From the NCBI RefSeq assembly GCF_032452875.1, contig NC_083869.1, positions 119,480,001-119,544,000 of the forward strand: 64,000 bases of DNA, given 5' to 3'. This document shows positions 33,280 through 44,410 of the stretch, piece by piece. The translations under genes and the position numbers were made by a program. Every line of letters starts with the position of its first letter. The stretch's first letter is position 1. Source of the stretch: Bos javanicus (Eukaryota > Chordata > Mammalia > Artiodactyla > Bovidae). The notes under the pieces are model-generated. The model saw only the letters and a list, made by a program, of their open reading frames with translations, did no database searches and was not told where the DNA came from.

Positions 33280-33385
33280 TATTTGTGTACTTAACCCCTC
33301 TGTGCTTCGGTTTTTCCATCTGTATCTGGTGATGAAAACTAAAGCACTTAAAACAGTACCCGGCATTATAAGTAGTCAGTGACAT
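33280..33385 (+). mobile_element. MIR SINE fragment
   Basis: Forward MIR 3' half: taacccctctgtgcttcggt, ttttccatctgtatctggtg, taaagcacttaaaacagtac, ccggcattataagtagtcag. Confidence 0.6.
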
Positions 33386-33610
33386 GCCACTTATTTCTTT
33401 CGAAATACTCTACCAAGAATATGCATTATTTGTATGATGAAAAAAAAATTATTTTTACTTATTGCTTTTAAAAACCTCTCTTCAATTGAAAAAAATTTTT
33501 ACTTTTTGTTCGTCCATGTCTTCACTCTTCCCCCAGAACCACATTCCTAATTTCAAGCAGCAAAATGCAAACTATATAGCACTTGGCGGAGGGGTCTGCT
33601 TTCCTTTTAC

Positions 33611-33656
33611 GAAAAACTATGGCAATCACGTCCGAAAAACTATGGCAATCACGTCC
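33611..33656 (+). repeat. Perfect 23-bp tandem duplication at promoter edge
   Basis: Unit gaaaaactatggcaatcacg+tcc occurs at 33611-33633 and 33634-33656; the start of a third copy (gaaaaact) follows at 33657. Each unit holds a CAAT-like word and tcacgtcc, a half-site similar to ATF/CREB targets. It lies just upstream of CpG island 2. Confidence 0.9.
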
Positions 33657-33669
33657 GAAAAACTTTCTA

Positions 33670-34400
33670 AAGAGCTACTTCGCCTTGCTTCCGCGCTAAA
33701 CCGCGCGGACGGAAGAAAGAATTCGTGGAGAAGGCCTCGGGCGTCCTCGGAGGTGAGCCCTCGCTCTGCTCTGAGGAAAAGGAGCCCAGCTGCCGCCATT
33801 AGGGCGCGCGAGGGAAAATGGGGGCGCCCGGCCGGCCGCACGGCGACCGCCAGCGCAGCGCCTGCGCCCTGCGCGCCCACCTCGGCCCGCGAGGCCGTTA
33901 CGGCCGTTGAGGGAGGGCGAAGGGAGGGGCAGGAGGGCCGCACCACGCCCCACCCGGCGCCCCAGCGCGCGGTTCCGGCGAGTCCGGCTCCGGCCCGGCA
34001 GTCCGCTCCAGGCCGCTCTGGCCCGCCGGCCGCTCCGGAGGCGCAGCCGCTCTCCGTGCTTTCCCTCCAGCCCTTTGTGTCCTGGCGCGCGTCGGAGGGA
34101 ACGCGGGAACGCGCGCCGCGCCGTGCGCCTGCGCCAGAGGGCGGGCGGCGCGCCCAGCCGGGAGTCGGGAATGGCTGCTGCTCCCGGACGCCCCGCCCTC
34201 CCCTCACCCCCTCCCCCGGCCGCCATTTCGTGCTCCGGCGCTAGCGGCCACCGCGTGATGGATGCCCGGAAACCAGGACAACAAAGGCCCGGGCGCAAGG
34301 GCTGCGCGGCCTGCAGGTCCTTCCGCTGCCCGCTGGGCGAAGATGGCGCTCAGAGACTGCAGCTCAGAGACCGAGCAGGGAGGGAAGTGGGCGCTTCCAC
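33670..34400. promoter_or_regulatory. CpG island 2, promoter with candidate plus-strand first exon
   Basis: Very dense CpG with words typical of housekeeping promoters: gccgccattaggg near 33791, ggccgccatttcg near 34218 (YY1-like) and gaagatggcgctc near 34338 (also YY1-like). A consensus splice donor ctcggag|gtgagccc with GT at 33753-33754 lies on the plus strand shortly after the 23-bp duplication, so a first exon ending at 33752 is plausible. The strand is not proven; minus-strand transcription is also possible. Long arginine/proline-rich frames on both strands are stop-poor GC artefacts. Gene not identified. Confidence 0.75.
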
Positions 34401-34429
34401 TTCCTATGGATGGGCCTGCGAGCTGGCCT

Positions 34430-34745
34430 CAGTGCCACGCACGGCCTCGTGTGTGCACCACCGGGAGTGTGCACTCTTCCGAAGTATGCTCAACCTTGGG
34501 AGCTTCGTGGCCATAGGATTCCCACATTCGTGTTTGCGGCCTTGGGCGTGCACGAATCCGTGGGTTTCCACGCGTTCTAGTGTGCTCGACCTGAGTATGC
34601 ACACTTGGCGTTTCCACTGGCTGCTTCTACAGGCCTGGGTGTACACGGACTCGTGTTTGCACTAACCCTGTATGTGTATAGACGCGTGCCCTCCTGAATC
34701 TGGTGTATGCACCACCCTGTTTTCGTGACCCAGGATGTTCGCAGA
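34430..34745. repeat. Degenerate minisatellite beside CpG island 2
   Basis: Irregular repetition of words like tcgtgtgtgcacc, agtgtgcactctt, agtatgctcaa, attcgtgtttgcgg, gcgtgcacgaa, agtatgcacactt, actcgtgtttgcacta, tggtgtatgcacc. Spacing varies (about 15-40 bp), so it looks like a decayed tandem array that is still CpG-rich. Confidence 0.5.
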
Positions 34746-34862
34746 CCCAGGAGTGCAATTCCAACACCGCGGAAACGATCTTGGATTTGGCCTGTTTGGG
34801 ATTCTTCTTCCATCTTGCAGAGTTTATGTGCAAATCATAATCACCCATCTGCTACCGTTTGC

Positions 34863-35170
34863 TTTTTTTTTTTTTTTAATTTGGTCACACCATGGGACTT
34901 GCAGCTTCCCAGGTGGCGCTGGTGCTAAAGAACCCGCCTGTCAGTGCAGGAGACAAAAGACACCGGTTGGATCCTTGGGTTGGGATGATCCCCTGGTGAA
35001 GGAAATGGCAACCCACTCCAATATTCTTGCTTGGAGCATTCCCATGGACAGAGGAACCTGGTGGGCTACAGTCCATAGGGTTGCACAGAGTCGTACACTG
35101 AGTGAAGTGATTTACATGCATGCATGGGGCATGTGGAGTCTTAGTTCCCTGAGCACGGCCAGGCAAGTCC
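34863..35170 (-). mobile_element. tRNA-Glu-derived SINE split by a Bov-tA
   Basis: Reverse CHR-type SINE: T-run 34863-34878, tttggtcacaccatgggact on the left, and tggagtcttagttccctgag / caggcaagtcccc on the right of the inserted Bov-tA. Together they follow the reverse consensus (catgtgggatcttagttccc). The middle is diverged. Confidence 0.65.
34902..35121 (+). mobile_element. Bov-tA SINE inserted in another SINE
   Basis: cagcttcccaggtggcgctg, accggttggatccttgggtt, ggcaacccactccaatattc, cccatggacagaggaacctg, then cacagagtcgtacactgagt. Near-matching duplications catgggacttg (34891-34901) and catggggcatg (35122-35132) flank it. Confidence 0.93.
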
Positions 35171-36207
35171 CCCTCCCCCGACCCCGTTTGCTGCTATTAA
35201 CCTTTTCTCTGGTGGACCTGACTTTGCACTGTGGGCACCTCGTGACAAAGACAGGGCTAGTGTGGGAAACTGACAGAGAAGCGGGCAGTTAAAGGCATCC
35301 TGATGCAGCTTTGGAGGCCCCTGGCCCAAAAAATTAAAAAAAAAAAAAAAGCTTCAGGGAGGAAGCCAAGAACCAAGGCCAGTCTAGCTGGTCAGGCCTT
35401 AGCTGAAGAAAGTATCAGGGGTCAATCCCCAAGTTTGGGCTCAGGCCTGAAAACTTTGTTCTGGGAGGCATATCAACAGGAAATACTATCAAATTTGCAC
35501 TTAAGAACACAGGGGATTGAAAAGGGGCAGGTGATAGAAGGGTGTGTAGGAAAAGGAGGGCTGCTTGTGGGGCCCAGCTCAGCAGGGAAGTGGCCTCCCC
35601 AGGGAGGGTGGGGGAGGGAAAGCAGTGCGGGAGGACCACGGCGGCTCTGGTTTACACCTCCCCCTACTCCTGGCTCTTCTGTGTTGCAAGCAGTCTTCTC
35701 TCCAGGAGAGAGGCATAGACTCAGGACCCAGCACTGCCCTTTACAGCTGGGCTTTGGGCAAGGGTCCATGTCACTGGGGATGGAGGGAGATCTGGCTTGC
35801 AAGAGAACCCTCCAGGCACAGAGTAACTGTTGATGAACATGGGATGTTAGCCTTTGAACTGGACTGACTCCGAAGTCCTCTTGCCTGGACCTCCTTTTGC
35901 TTCCATCAAAGAACCACTTCATTTGGCTATCTTTGATAAGTTATGGGATTTCTGTTGTGCTCAGTATCCCTAGGTATATTTTAAGAGCATAAAAGTCCAT
36001 CTCTCCTCTAACATACCACTGACATTCCCATTGAGCCCTCTGCAACCTGGAGCCCCACCCCCTTGAATCTCATGACAGAGAAAGGACCACCTCATAGGAT
36101 AGCCTTTTTAGTGAGACCCAGATGTTTGCGCTCTGAAACGAAGGATTTTCTTTTTTTTTTTTGTTACCCAGAACATACTTTCTGAGCACATGCTGTATAT
36201 TGGGCCT
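35171..36207. other. Unique sequence
   Basis: An A-run lies at 35336-35350. Frames of up to 176 codons (35303-35833, plus) are low-complexity and lack domains. No repeat named. Confidence 0.4.
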
Positions 36208-36217
36208 GTGTTAGGGC

Positions 36218-36493
36218 GGCTGCTGCTGCTGCTAAGTCGCTTCAGTCGTGTCCGACTCTGTGCGACCCCATAGACGGCAGCCCACCAGGCTCCCCGTCCC
36301 TGGGATTCTCCAGGCAAGAACGAGGGAGTGGGTTGCCATTTCCTTCTCCAATGCATGAAAGGGAAAAGTGAAAGTGAAGTCGCTCAGTCGTGTCCGACTC
36401 TTAGTGACCCCATGGACTGCACCCTACCAGGCTCTTCCGCCCATGGGATTTTCCACGCAAGAGTACTGGAGTGGGCTGCCATTGCCTTCTCCG
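36218..36493 (-). mobile_element. Bov-A2 SINE (dimer)
   Basis: Both monomers present (gctaagtcgcttcagtcgtg to ccatttccttctccaatgca; gtcgctcagtcgtgtccgac to gccattgccttctccg). Near-identical 10-bp flanks gtgttagggc (36208-36217) and gcgttagggc (36494-36503). Confidence 0.95.
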
Positions 36494-36503
36494 GCGTTAG
36501 GGC

Positions 36504-37789
36504 TAGGGTTACAGCACCCAAACAGTTCCTACATCCAGGAGCTTAGAGACCCAAACTGCAGGATCCCAGGGTCCAAGAGCAAACACAGCTTCTTCATACT
36601 TGGTGTGTTCATGCTGGAAGTCCATGCAGTGTGTTGTTACAGGGCACTGATGTGCCCCTATGCATCCTTAATTAATACTGTAGGGGGCTTTGGGGGTGGG
36701 GATTGGACAGGCAGTGCCCTCCACTCCCCCAGTGATCTTGTTAAGCACAGCCTCCCTTTCCCTCATCCTTTTCACAGATGTCCCTGCCCTGGGCATGGTC
36801 CAGAGTCCATCCACCTGGGGATGGCAGGAACTGACACATGCTCAGAAGCACTGGCCACTTTTATAGAAAGAACCAGGAGGGATCCTCCTCAGACAGGGGG
36901 CTGTGGACATGGAGGACACCCTGGCTGGCCTCAGGGGTGGGGGCGATTCTGCTGAGCCCTCTTACCAGCCAGCTTCTGGGCAGCCCTGCCTCCCTGGGAG
37001 GTGGGGCCTGGGGATCCTATTTCCCTCAGGCTTGGGGCAGGTTTTTCCACCGTTTTAACTCACCAGCAGGGCTGCAGGCTAGATCCTCTGAGAGCTGATC
37101 TAAATAAACTCTGTCTAACCTGGAAGTAGGCGAGGTGGTTCCCCCGCCTCTCCTGCTGAAGGGGGCCAGTTGTACCAGATCACTGCTCTACATTCCACAC
37201 ATTTCCCACAGGCCCAAGGGTCTGGGTGATGTCACCCTCCCTCAATGGCCCTTTCCTGGAATATGAGCTCCAGAGGTGGGCTCCCTGAGACCTCTGTTTT
37301 CGAGCAGGGACCAGAGCTGCTCCCTCTGAATTCTGTGGTGGGCATGGAAGTCTGGCCCAGGAAACACCTGGGGGGGCGGGGGCCGCATCCCAGGAAATGC
37401 GGCTCCATTCTCTAGCTCCTAAGAATAAACCACAAGGACCTAGAAGGCTCCACCCTTGGGCAGCTTCTTATCTCCAGAGGGTCACATGTAAGAAAGGAGG
37501 GATCCCTCGGAAAAATGAGACTGTGCAGAAGAATAAATGCCACCTTGTGTCTTCCGACTTCTGCAGAGGTTTGTGGGCTGCTTCTGTGTAAATAATTTAA
37601 TGGAAAACTCCAGAAGGGGATGCAGCCCGTGTGAGCCTGACCTTGCCAGCCAGCAGACAGGTTATAAAATGTTTCCTCTTTATGCTGTGGCTGGGAGTCA
37701 GGGTGCTTCAGTCACAACCCAAGGAAAGAAAAGCCATAGCTCTCTGGGCTCTTGGGTAGGGACAATTTGTGGGGGGGCGGGGGTGTGTG
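36504..37789. other. Unique sequence, GC-rich, no gene recognised
   Basis: Frames up to 195 codons arise from read-through of the adjacent SINE. A G-run lies at 37370-37382. No exon pair of splice sites convinced me. Confidence 0.4.
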
Positions 37790-38350
37790 TGGAGTGTTTT
37801 CCAGGGAGACCCTTCGTCTGCGCTGCCCCCCCGGAGGTTCTTGTTGGACACTCCAGGGTGTGGCGCCTCTGAGATGGCGAAGCCAGGTCCTCCCTGCCCC
37901 TCACCCAGGGCAGCCTCGGGGCTCCAGCAGTGGGCTGGGGGTCGGGGGCAGAGGAAGAGGCTTCCGGAGGCCCTCTCCCCCTCGCCGGCCGGGTGTCCCC
38001 GTGGGCAGCCCGGCCCAGAGACCACCGATCACTGCCCGTGCCCGCCCACTTCCCCGCCCTCCGCCGAGACTAGCCCGGGGCTGGGCGGGTCCCCCCTGCC
38101 CTGCTCTGGGCGGTCCCTCGGGGTCAGGCCGCCCCAGCCGGGCTGGTCCGGAGGCGGCCGGGGCGGGGAGGAAGGCGGGAGCTTAGCAGAGCTGCTGCCC
38201 AGAGGCCGCGCCGCCCAGGCACAAACATTTCCTTATGTGGTGGCTCCGAGGGCCGGGGCGGCGCCCGGGGTGGTGGTGGGAGGGGGGAGCTAGACCCGCC
38301 TCGGGTGATCGCGGCTCGTTGGGATCTCGGCCTCATCCCCTGGGCTACAC
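37790..38350. promoter_or_regulatory. CpG island 3
   Basis: CpG-rich block densest at 37960-38290, with GC boxes (gaggcggccggggcgggg at 38151, ggccggggcggcgcccgggg at 38250). The motif ccttatgtgg at 38231 is a one-mismatch CArG-like box. Downstream, ctatatttgg (38610-38619) is another CArG-like word and tgactca (38639-38645) is an AP-1 consensus. Direction and gene are unknown. Frames on both strands are stop-poor GC artefacts. Confidence 0.6.
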
Positions 38351-39462
38351 AAAGGAAAGGCCCCCTGCCCTATCCTTTGTCCCCTGGAGCGCGTCCCACA
38401 TTCTCCAAGGAGGAAGCGGTCCCTGCGTCTCGGCGGGACCCTCTCTTTCCCAGCCCCCCGACTTGCCCGGCGTTGGTGGGAAGGTGTCCTCGAGGGCTGA
38501 GGTTCAGGCCGAGACCTGGGGCCTGGGTGCAGGGGGGTGGGGTGCCTGGGCCCCTCCCTGGCCCGTTTGCCCAAAGCGCACAGCGCAGCACCCTCCTCTG
38601 CCTTGGGAGCTATATTTGGCCTGGAGGGGCTAACGGGGTGACTCATGGGAGGGACAGCCCGGGGGTGGGACGTGAAGGAGCTGCATCCAAGGAAATGCGG
38701 CTCCATCCGTTCCAGGCGGGCTTAGGGCTCCTGGAGGGCTTTGACATCAAAAACATGGAGAAAGCACAGCCTTTCCACTGCAAGGCCAAGACTCTGGGGT
38801 CCCTGCCCTGGGGGACGCAGGGACAGTGACCTGGACAGGCACCCCAGCTTCCCAGAGCCTGGTTAGTGCATCCTTGGCTACGACACCAACCCTCCCCAGG
38901 CCCGGTTCTGGGGTGCTTGCTCTGACTCCCCTGAACTACCCTGGATTCTTGGGTCATTACCTCACTTCTCCAATACTGAGCAGACTTTGATATCTGACAG
39001 GGCAGTTTCCCCGTGGGATAATTTTTAAATGGGGCTTTTAGTGGGACGCTCACCTCAGTGACTCTCTAGTGGGTCTAATTTCAGGGACCGGATTTGGAGG
39101 CTAGTGGCTGAGATAATCCCCATCCAGTCAGGGAGGACTTCGGTTCAGTGCCCTCCTCCCTCAGAGGGCTGAGGGAAAAGAAGTCCCTCCATCTGCTCCC
39201 TGCTTCCTCCTTCCCGGCGTGACTCCCGTCCCTCCTCCTGCAGCCCCCGATCCCTGGCTCCCTTAGGTCTGTTCCTGAGTCTCAGGGCACTCATAGCCAA
39301 GCGGCCTGCCCCAGCCATGGCTGTTAACTCCCCAGTACAGGGAACAACATCATCTTCATCCCCATCCTGGTGCAGTGGGACCAGGCAGGGTTCCAGCCAC
39401 CCAGTTAGACGAACACTCTTCTGTGGGACAGGAGGTTTCAGGAGCTGAAGTAAAGAATGCTG
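38351..39462. other. Unique sequence next to CpG island 3
   Basis: Contains the CArG-like and AP-1 words noted for the island. The remainder holds no repeat or exon I can support. Confidence 0.4.
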
Positions 39463-39600
39463 GCACTTCCCCAGTAGTCCAACAGTTAACACTCCACGCT
39501 TCCACTGCAGGGGCACTGGTTCTATCGCTGGTCAGGGAACTGAGATCTTGCATGCCACAAAGCAAGGACAGAAAGTTTAAAAAAAAAAAACAAAAAACAA
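39463..39600 (+). mobile_element. tRNA-Glu-derived SINE (CHR-2/SINE2 type)
   Basis: cacttccccagtagtccaac, actggttctatcgctggtca, gggaactgagatcttgcatg, with an A-rich tail at 39579-39600. Confidence 0.85.
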
Positions 39601-40571
39601 CCAACAACCCTAATCCTGTCAGTAAAATGGCAATGGCCCTCCTTTCCCAGTGGACTGAAACACTGCCTCAGTGGTAGACGGTCCACTTTTGAGATTCTCC
39701 TCCTTTCATGCTGAGGACAGATCCCCAAGGAATCTGAAGAAGGGAGACGGGGAAATGGATACTCAAAAGCATGAGACGCTCAGTTATTCGTCTGCGGTTG
39801 AAAAGGCCAAGTCTCAGATTAGAAGGGACCTTAGTAGTCTCCTCATTCACTCCAACTATAATACCTGGAGCAGAAATAGCCTCTGAATTCCTGGATTGCT
39901 TTCAGCGGCAGGGAACTCACTTTTTCAGTGTGTTCTGTCTTACACAGAGTTGAGATCTGCCTTCTTTAACGCCCATCGTCATGGTTGTTGTCTGTCTGTG
40001 TGTCCTGTGAAGGCGGGGTCCCTGTGGGTCCTGCTGCTGCCCAAAGTGCTGGAGCACAGGGGTGTTCAGTGGACGTGTGGTAAGTACGAATGATGAAACC
40101 ATACTGAATGTTTGCCCAAGAGCCACTTGGAGCCCTCCACTCTGCGCTAAACCACACCAGCTTTCCCCCCCTCCCCATCCCATATGAACCTTGGTTTCCA
40201 GAACATTCTTCATCCTTCCCACCCCACTGCTGCATCTGGGTGGCAGTGTTTCTTCTCAGCAGAGGACCCTGCGGTGAGCGGCACAGAGGTGGAGTGGGGC
40301 TGGTCTCTCTCACCGTGTGCTCTGTGCTATCATCCATGAGGCCTGACCCTGCCAGGCCTTATTTTTAACATCCTGCTGCGGTTGCATCTGTCTGAGCCCG
40401 AGACTGGTCCCTTGTATGGCACCGCTGTAACTTTAACTTTTACAATTTTAACAAAGAGAGGGCTCCATTTTGCATGTGGCAATGCTGCTGTGCCCTGGGA
40501 AGGGCCTGTGGTTACAGTTGGCATCTCAGGAGGCTGGACTGGGGACTGGCAGCCCAAATGCTCCTGGGTAG
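39601..40571. other. Unique sequence
   Basis: 39740-40100 and 40380-40520 are single-copy-looking with no recognised protein or repeat. Confidence 0.35.
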
Positions 40572-40582
40572 GACCTGTTCAC

Positions 40583-40786
40583 GGGCTTCCCCGGTGGCTC
40601 AGTGGTAAATTCACCTGCAATGCAGGAGACTCGAGACACGGGTTCAATCCCTGGGTCAGGAATAACTTCTTGAGGAGAGCATGGCAACCCACTCCAGTAT
40701 TCTTGCCTGAAGTATCCCATGGACAGAGGAACCTGGTGGCCTACAGTCCAGAGGGTCGCAAAGAATCGGACACAACTGAGCCCAAA
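40583..40786 (+). mobile_element. Bov-tA SINE with 14-bp target duplication
   Basis: ggcttccccggtggctcagt, gggttcaatccctgggtcag, ggcaacccactccagtattc, cccatggacagaggaacctg, tcggacacaactgagc. A perfect duplication gacctgttcacggg lies at 40572-40585 and 40787-40800. Confidence 0.96.
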
Positions 40787-40800
40787 GACCTGTTCACGGG

Positions 40801-43319
40801 GCCAAGACTCTGGCTTGGGCAAAGAAGATGTCAAGGTGTGACTTTGGCTCAGCACACTTCTCTCCCCAAGACCCCAAGCTAAGACCCGTGTTCAGGTATT
40901 CAGCAAGTCCCTGACCACGGTTGGTGGGAGCCCCTTGGGGCCCTGGGGCTTCCGGACGCTGTGGCTCAGCTCTGTTCTCCCACAAAGCTGAGCAGGTGCA
41001 GGGTAGCTGTGAACACACTGCTCGGGGTTCATATGTGTTTGTTGTCTGACTCCTTGATAGCTAGGAGGCGGAGAGCAATCCTCGGTCATTGTCCCCATCT
41101 TGGACACCTGCTCCTCCCTGCCCCCTCTGCAGTTTGGGGCCAGGTCAGAATCCCGCACCCTGCCCCCAGTTTGTGGATCTGATGAAGGGTGATGAGAGGA
41201 GGCTCTGGCCCCGAGGCGGCTGCAGGTGGACTGGGAGTCAGCTTGGGACCAGGCCTGGCCTGAACTTCTAGATGGAAGGTGGGTAAAGGTCTACAAGGTC
41301 CTGGAAGGAAGGATGACGGGGGCTCTATGCAAAGAGGTTTTTCTCCTCAGAAGGGGCTTTATGCCACCTGAGTGTCCACCCTCTAGAATGGCTGTCAGCT
41401 AGGGAGGGTGAACCCCAGGTCAGCAAGTGCCTGAGGGTGCAGGTGGCGGAGCTCATGGGGCAGTGGGCCGGGCTCTGCCGGCCTGGTCAGTGGGGGAGGG
41501 GCGCAAGGGCAAAGGGGGCGGGCCGGGCAGGATCACTGCTCCTGCTGACACCCACTGCAGGATCCTTGTGACAGAGAGGAAACCCTAGAAAACCACAAGG
41601 TCAGTGCAGGGCAACAGAAAGGAAGAGTCTGAGAAAGGAAGGAAGGCTCGGGAGAGGCCCCTCTCCTCCAGCAGAATCCAACTCCTGTCCCAGCGGAGGG
41701 CAGAGGGTGGGCACTGGGGCAGCTGGCTCACCTCCAGGAGGACACCTGCTCAGTCCCTACACCACAGGGCTTAGCCGGGGGCGCCCAGACATGCCCGGGA
41801 GAGCCAGGGCTCACCCAGACCCCTCCTTACCCCCACCACCCTCCACGCAGCTACGATACACTGGATGCATTGACACTGGCACTCTGTCAGCCTCTCTGCA
41901 CTGCTGACTCCCGGTGCAGGCAGGTGTCTCCCTCCCTGGCTGCTGAGAGTGGTGTGGTTTTGCAGGTGGGCGCTGCCCAGAGCTCCGGTCCTGCCTCATG
42001 CTTGAGAGAGCCTGATAGAGCCCCTGGAACCTGTTGTGGTCCATCTAACGCAGGCCGCGAGGCCGCAGGTGCTGGGGGAGGATCCTGGATGGGTTTTCTG
42101 GGCGAGGGTCAAGGTCCAGCCCTGACTCTAACTGGCTAGATGACCTCAGGAAGGTCACTCTGCTCACTGGCCCTCAGTCCCTGGATCCTAGCTCTGCTGG
42201 CCAGTATGTAATTGTGATTCTCAGAGAGTGGGCCCTGTGAGCCTTGCCTAGTTGTGAAGGAGCCGGGTGGAGAAGGTCAAGGCCAGAGCCTGGGTGAAAT
42301 GCAAATGAGAGCCCAGTATGTAAATCAGTGTTTGTTCCTTCCCTTCTGACAAGACCCAGGGAGACCCAGATGCCTCAGAGAGTGCCCGTGACCTGGCCCC
42401 TGTGTGTCCTCGCCGAGGGAAGTGGGCTGGGCTCCTGGGGTCACGGTGGCATTGATCATCTCTCCACTACCTAAGCCCAGGACCCTCGGTGCCTGGTCTA
42501 ATGAGACACACAGCATTCTGCCCCTTCTGCAGTCATTTGTGTCTGGTGTCATCCCACACACTGTGGGTGGCATCTGTCCCCCTCCCCCAGGTTCAGAGAA
42601 GAATGTCTTTCAGCCTGGGGCTGAGTTGGCCCTCTGAGTCTGGGGAGTCATATGGCAAAGGTCTTTGAGGAGCTGGCTGGTCACCTACTATAACAGGGAC
42701 AGTTGTGGCTTTGGGCAGGGGTCTCTAGCACCAAGCTCAGGACCCCTGCCTCCAAGGATGCTAGGCATTCACTTGAGACCGGGGGAGGGGGGTGGTTCTG
42801 TGACACGGGCACTGGGAAGCAGGGTGGTTGCTAAGGCTGCCGGCCAGTCAGGCAGCTGGGCCACCTGGGGAGACCCAGATGTTGTCTCTTTTCAGCTCGT
42901 TGCTTCCCAAAGTGGGAGGGGAAGACTGGGTATAACACAAGGAGGAGCCAAAGAGCCCCCTGGGATTCAGGGAAGAGCCATCTGGGAGGGAGAACCGGGG
43001 CCATCTGCTCCCCAGGCTGCGGGCTCAGGGAGCAGAACCGGCTACAGGGAGGGCCTTCTGAGCACCAGCACGCAGGGTCCCCCAGGCCATCCGCCCTCCT
43101 CTGGGAACGGGCTCCCAGGGGTCACGGATGGGTGCTGAGTGCATTGAGGAAGAGATGGGTTTCAAGACCTCTGCACAGCACAAGCCCCTGGGAATTTGTG
43201 AGGAGGGGCAGGAAGGAGGCCAGAAAAGGAGGGTCCTCCCCCACCTCCTTCCTTCCCCTGCCTAATGCAGGGCACCGCAGACAACCTTGAACCTAGACCA
43301 CCTGGCCTTTTCAAAGCCC
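40801..43319. other. GC-rich unique sequence, no gene recognised
   Basis: The longest SINE-poor stretch of the window. Possible worn MIR at 42110-42230 (ctggctagatgacctcagga, aaggtcactctgctcactgg). Open frames at 41707-43138 are glycine/serine/proline-rich and shadowed on the other strand. No exon with both splice sites and protein-like composition was found. Confidence 0.45.
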
Positions 43320-43332
43320 TTTCAGGCCCTGG

Positions 43333-43445
43333 ACTGGAGAAGGAAATGGCAACCCACTCCAGTATTCTTGCCTGGAGAATCCCTGGGACGGAGGAGACTG
43401 GTAGGCTACAGTCCACGGACCCGGCTGAGGGACCTCACTTTCACT
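43333..43445 (+). mobile_element. Bov-A monomer SINE
   Basis: A single Bov-A unit: ctggagaaggaaatggcaac, ccactccagtattcttgcct, tacagtccacggacccggct, ending cctcactttcac. Near-matching flanks ttcaggccctgga (43320-43332) and ttcgggctctgga (43446-43458) suggest it inserted as a monomer rather than being a worn dimer. Confidence 0.85.
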
Positions 43446-43458
43446 TTCGGGCTCTGGA

Positions 43459-44142
43459 GGTCCCCATTTTATTGAAACTCTTCTTTTCCATCCAAATGGA
43501 TGAGCCTCGGTTCTTGGGAGGAGTTGGAGTCCCCCTGAAGAGCTGAGCGAGGGCCTCAGGGGGAAAAGGAAGGCACGGGGACGGTTACAGACTGGAGGGC
43601 CGGTCTCGGGGCCCTGTCCCCTTGGGGCTCTGGCCTCTGACTGTCCCCAGCTGGGAAGCCAGGCTCCCTCCCCCGCCCCCACCCTCCAGGTCCCAGAGAA
43701 AAGAGAGCCCCTCCCCAGAGGGCACCCCCCTTCCTGCTTCTGTCACCTGCCAGCAGCTGGAACCCCTGTCCCCAATGAGGAAGCAGAAGTGACCCTGCTA
43801 CTGTGCTGGCTCCCTTCCCTGCCCCACCCCACTGGGCACCTGACTCCACATGGATCCTCAATGACAGCCCCCTCCCCCAATACCGAAGCCACCAAGTCCC
43901 TCCCCTGTTCATGGGAGTGCCCTGAGCCCACCTGTTCCTTGGCTTCCTTCCCCCACAGCCACCCTCCAGAAAGAGATGTCCACACCCACCTCCACTTCCT
44001 CCTGCCTTCCTCATTCCTTAGCCCGTGGCCACCCCAGGGCCGATTCAGAGGCGGATCTCCGCAGCACTGTGTCCCCCTTGCTGGGCTTCTCTTCCCTCCT
44101 CTCCCCCTGTCCTTCCTGTCCGCCCCGGCAGGTCCCTCTGTC
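43459..44142. other. Unique sequence
   Basis: C-rich; frames up to 223 codons on the plus strand (43789-44460) are serine/proline-rich and are crossed by the 41-bp duplication downstream, so they are not called as genes. Confidence 0.4.
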
Positions 44143-44224
44143 TGCCTGGGTCAGAGTTCTCCCCCAAGAGTGGCAGAAGGTTGTGCCTGGATCAGAGTTC
44201 TCCCCCAAGAGCGGCAGAAGGTTG
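44143..44224 (+). repeat. 41-bp tandem duplication
   Basis: Two copies of a unit starting tgcctgg and containing tcagagttctcccccaagag, at 44143-44183 and 44184-44224, differing at two positions. A run of G follows immediately (44225-44231). The near identity indicates a recent slippage or unequal-exchange event. Confidence 0.93.
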
Positions 44225-44274
44225 GGGGGGCGGGGACCCGGGCACTGACATCAGACACCCGGGGTACCAAGAGG

Positions 44275-44410
44275 CTTCCTGGCCTACCAGCTGGGTGGCC
44301 TTGGGCGGTTCCTTCTTCCTCTGTGCCCCGGTCTCCTCAGCTGTCAAGTGGGGAGGACAACACAGAGGTGACCCGCCAGGTCCCGCGAGGGTCTGGAAGC
44401 ACTGACCTTC
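44275..44410 (+). mobile_element. MIR SINE fragment
   Basis: Forward MIR: gctgggtggccttgggcggt, tccttcttcctctgtgcccc, ggtctcctcagctgtcaagt, ggggaggacaacacagagg. Confidence 0.6.

Noticed and set aside
33626..34665. Long arginine/alanine-rich frames in CpG island 2.
   Set aside because: Composition-driven; they span YY1-like promoter words and splice signals and lack any domain.
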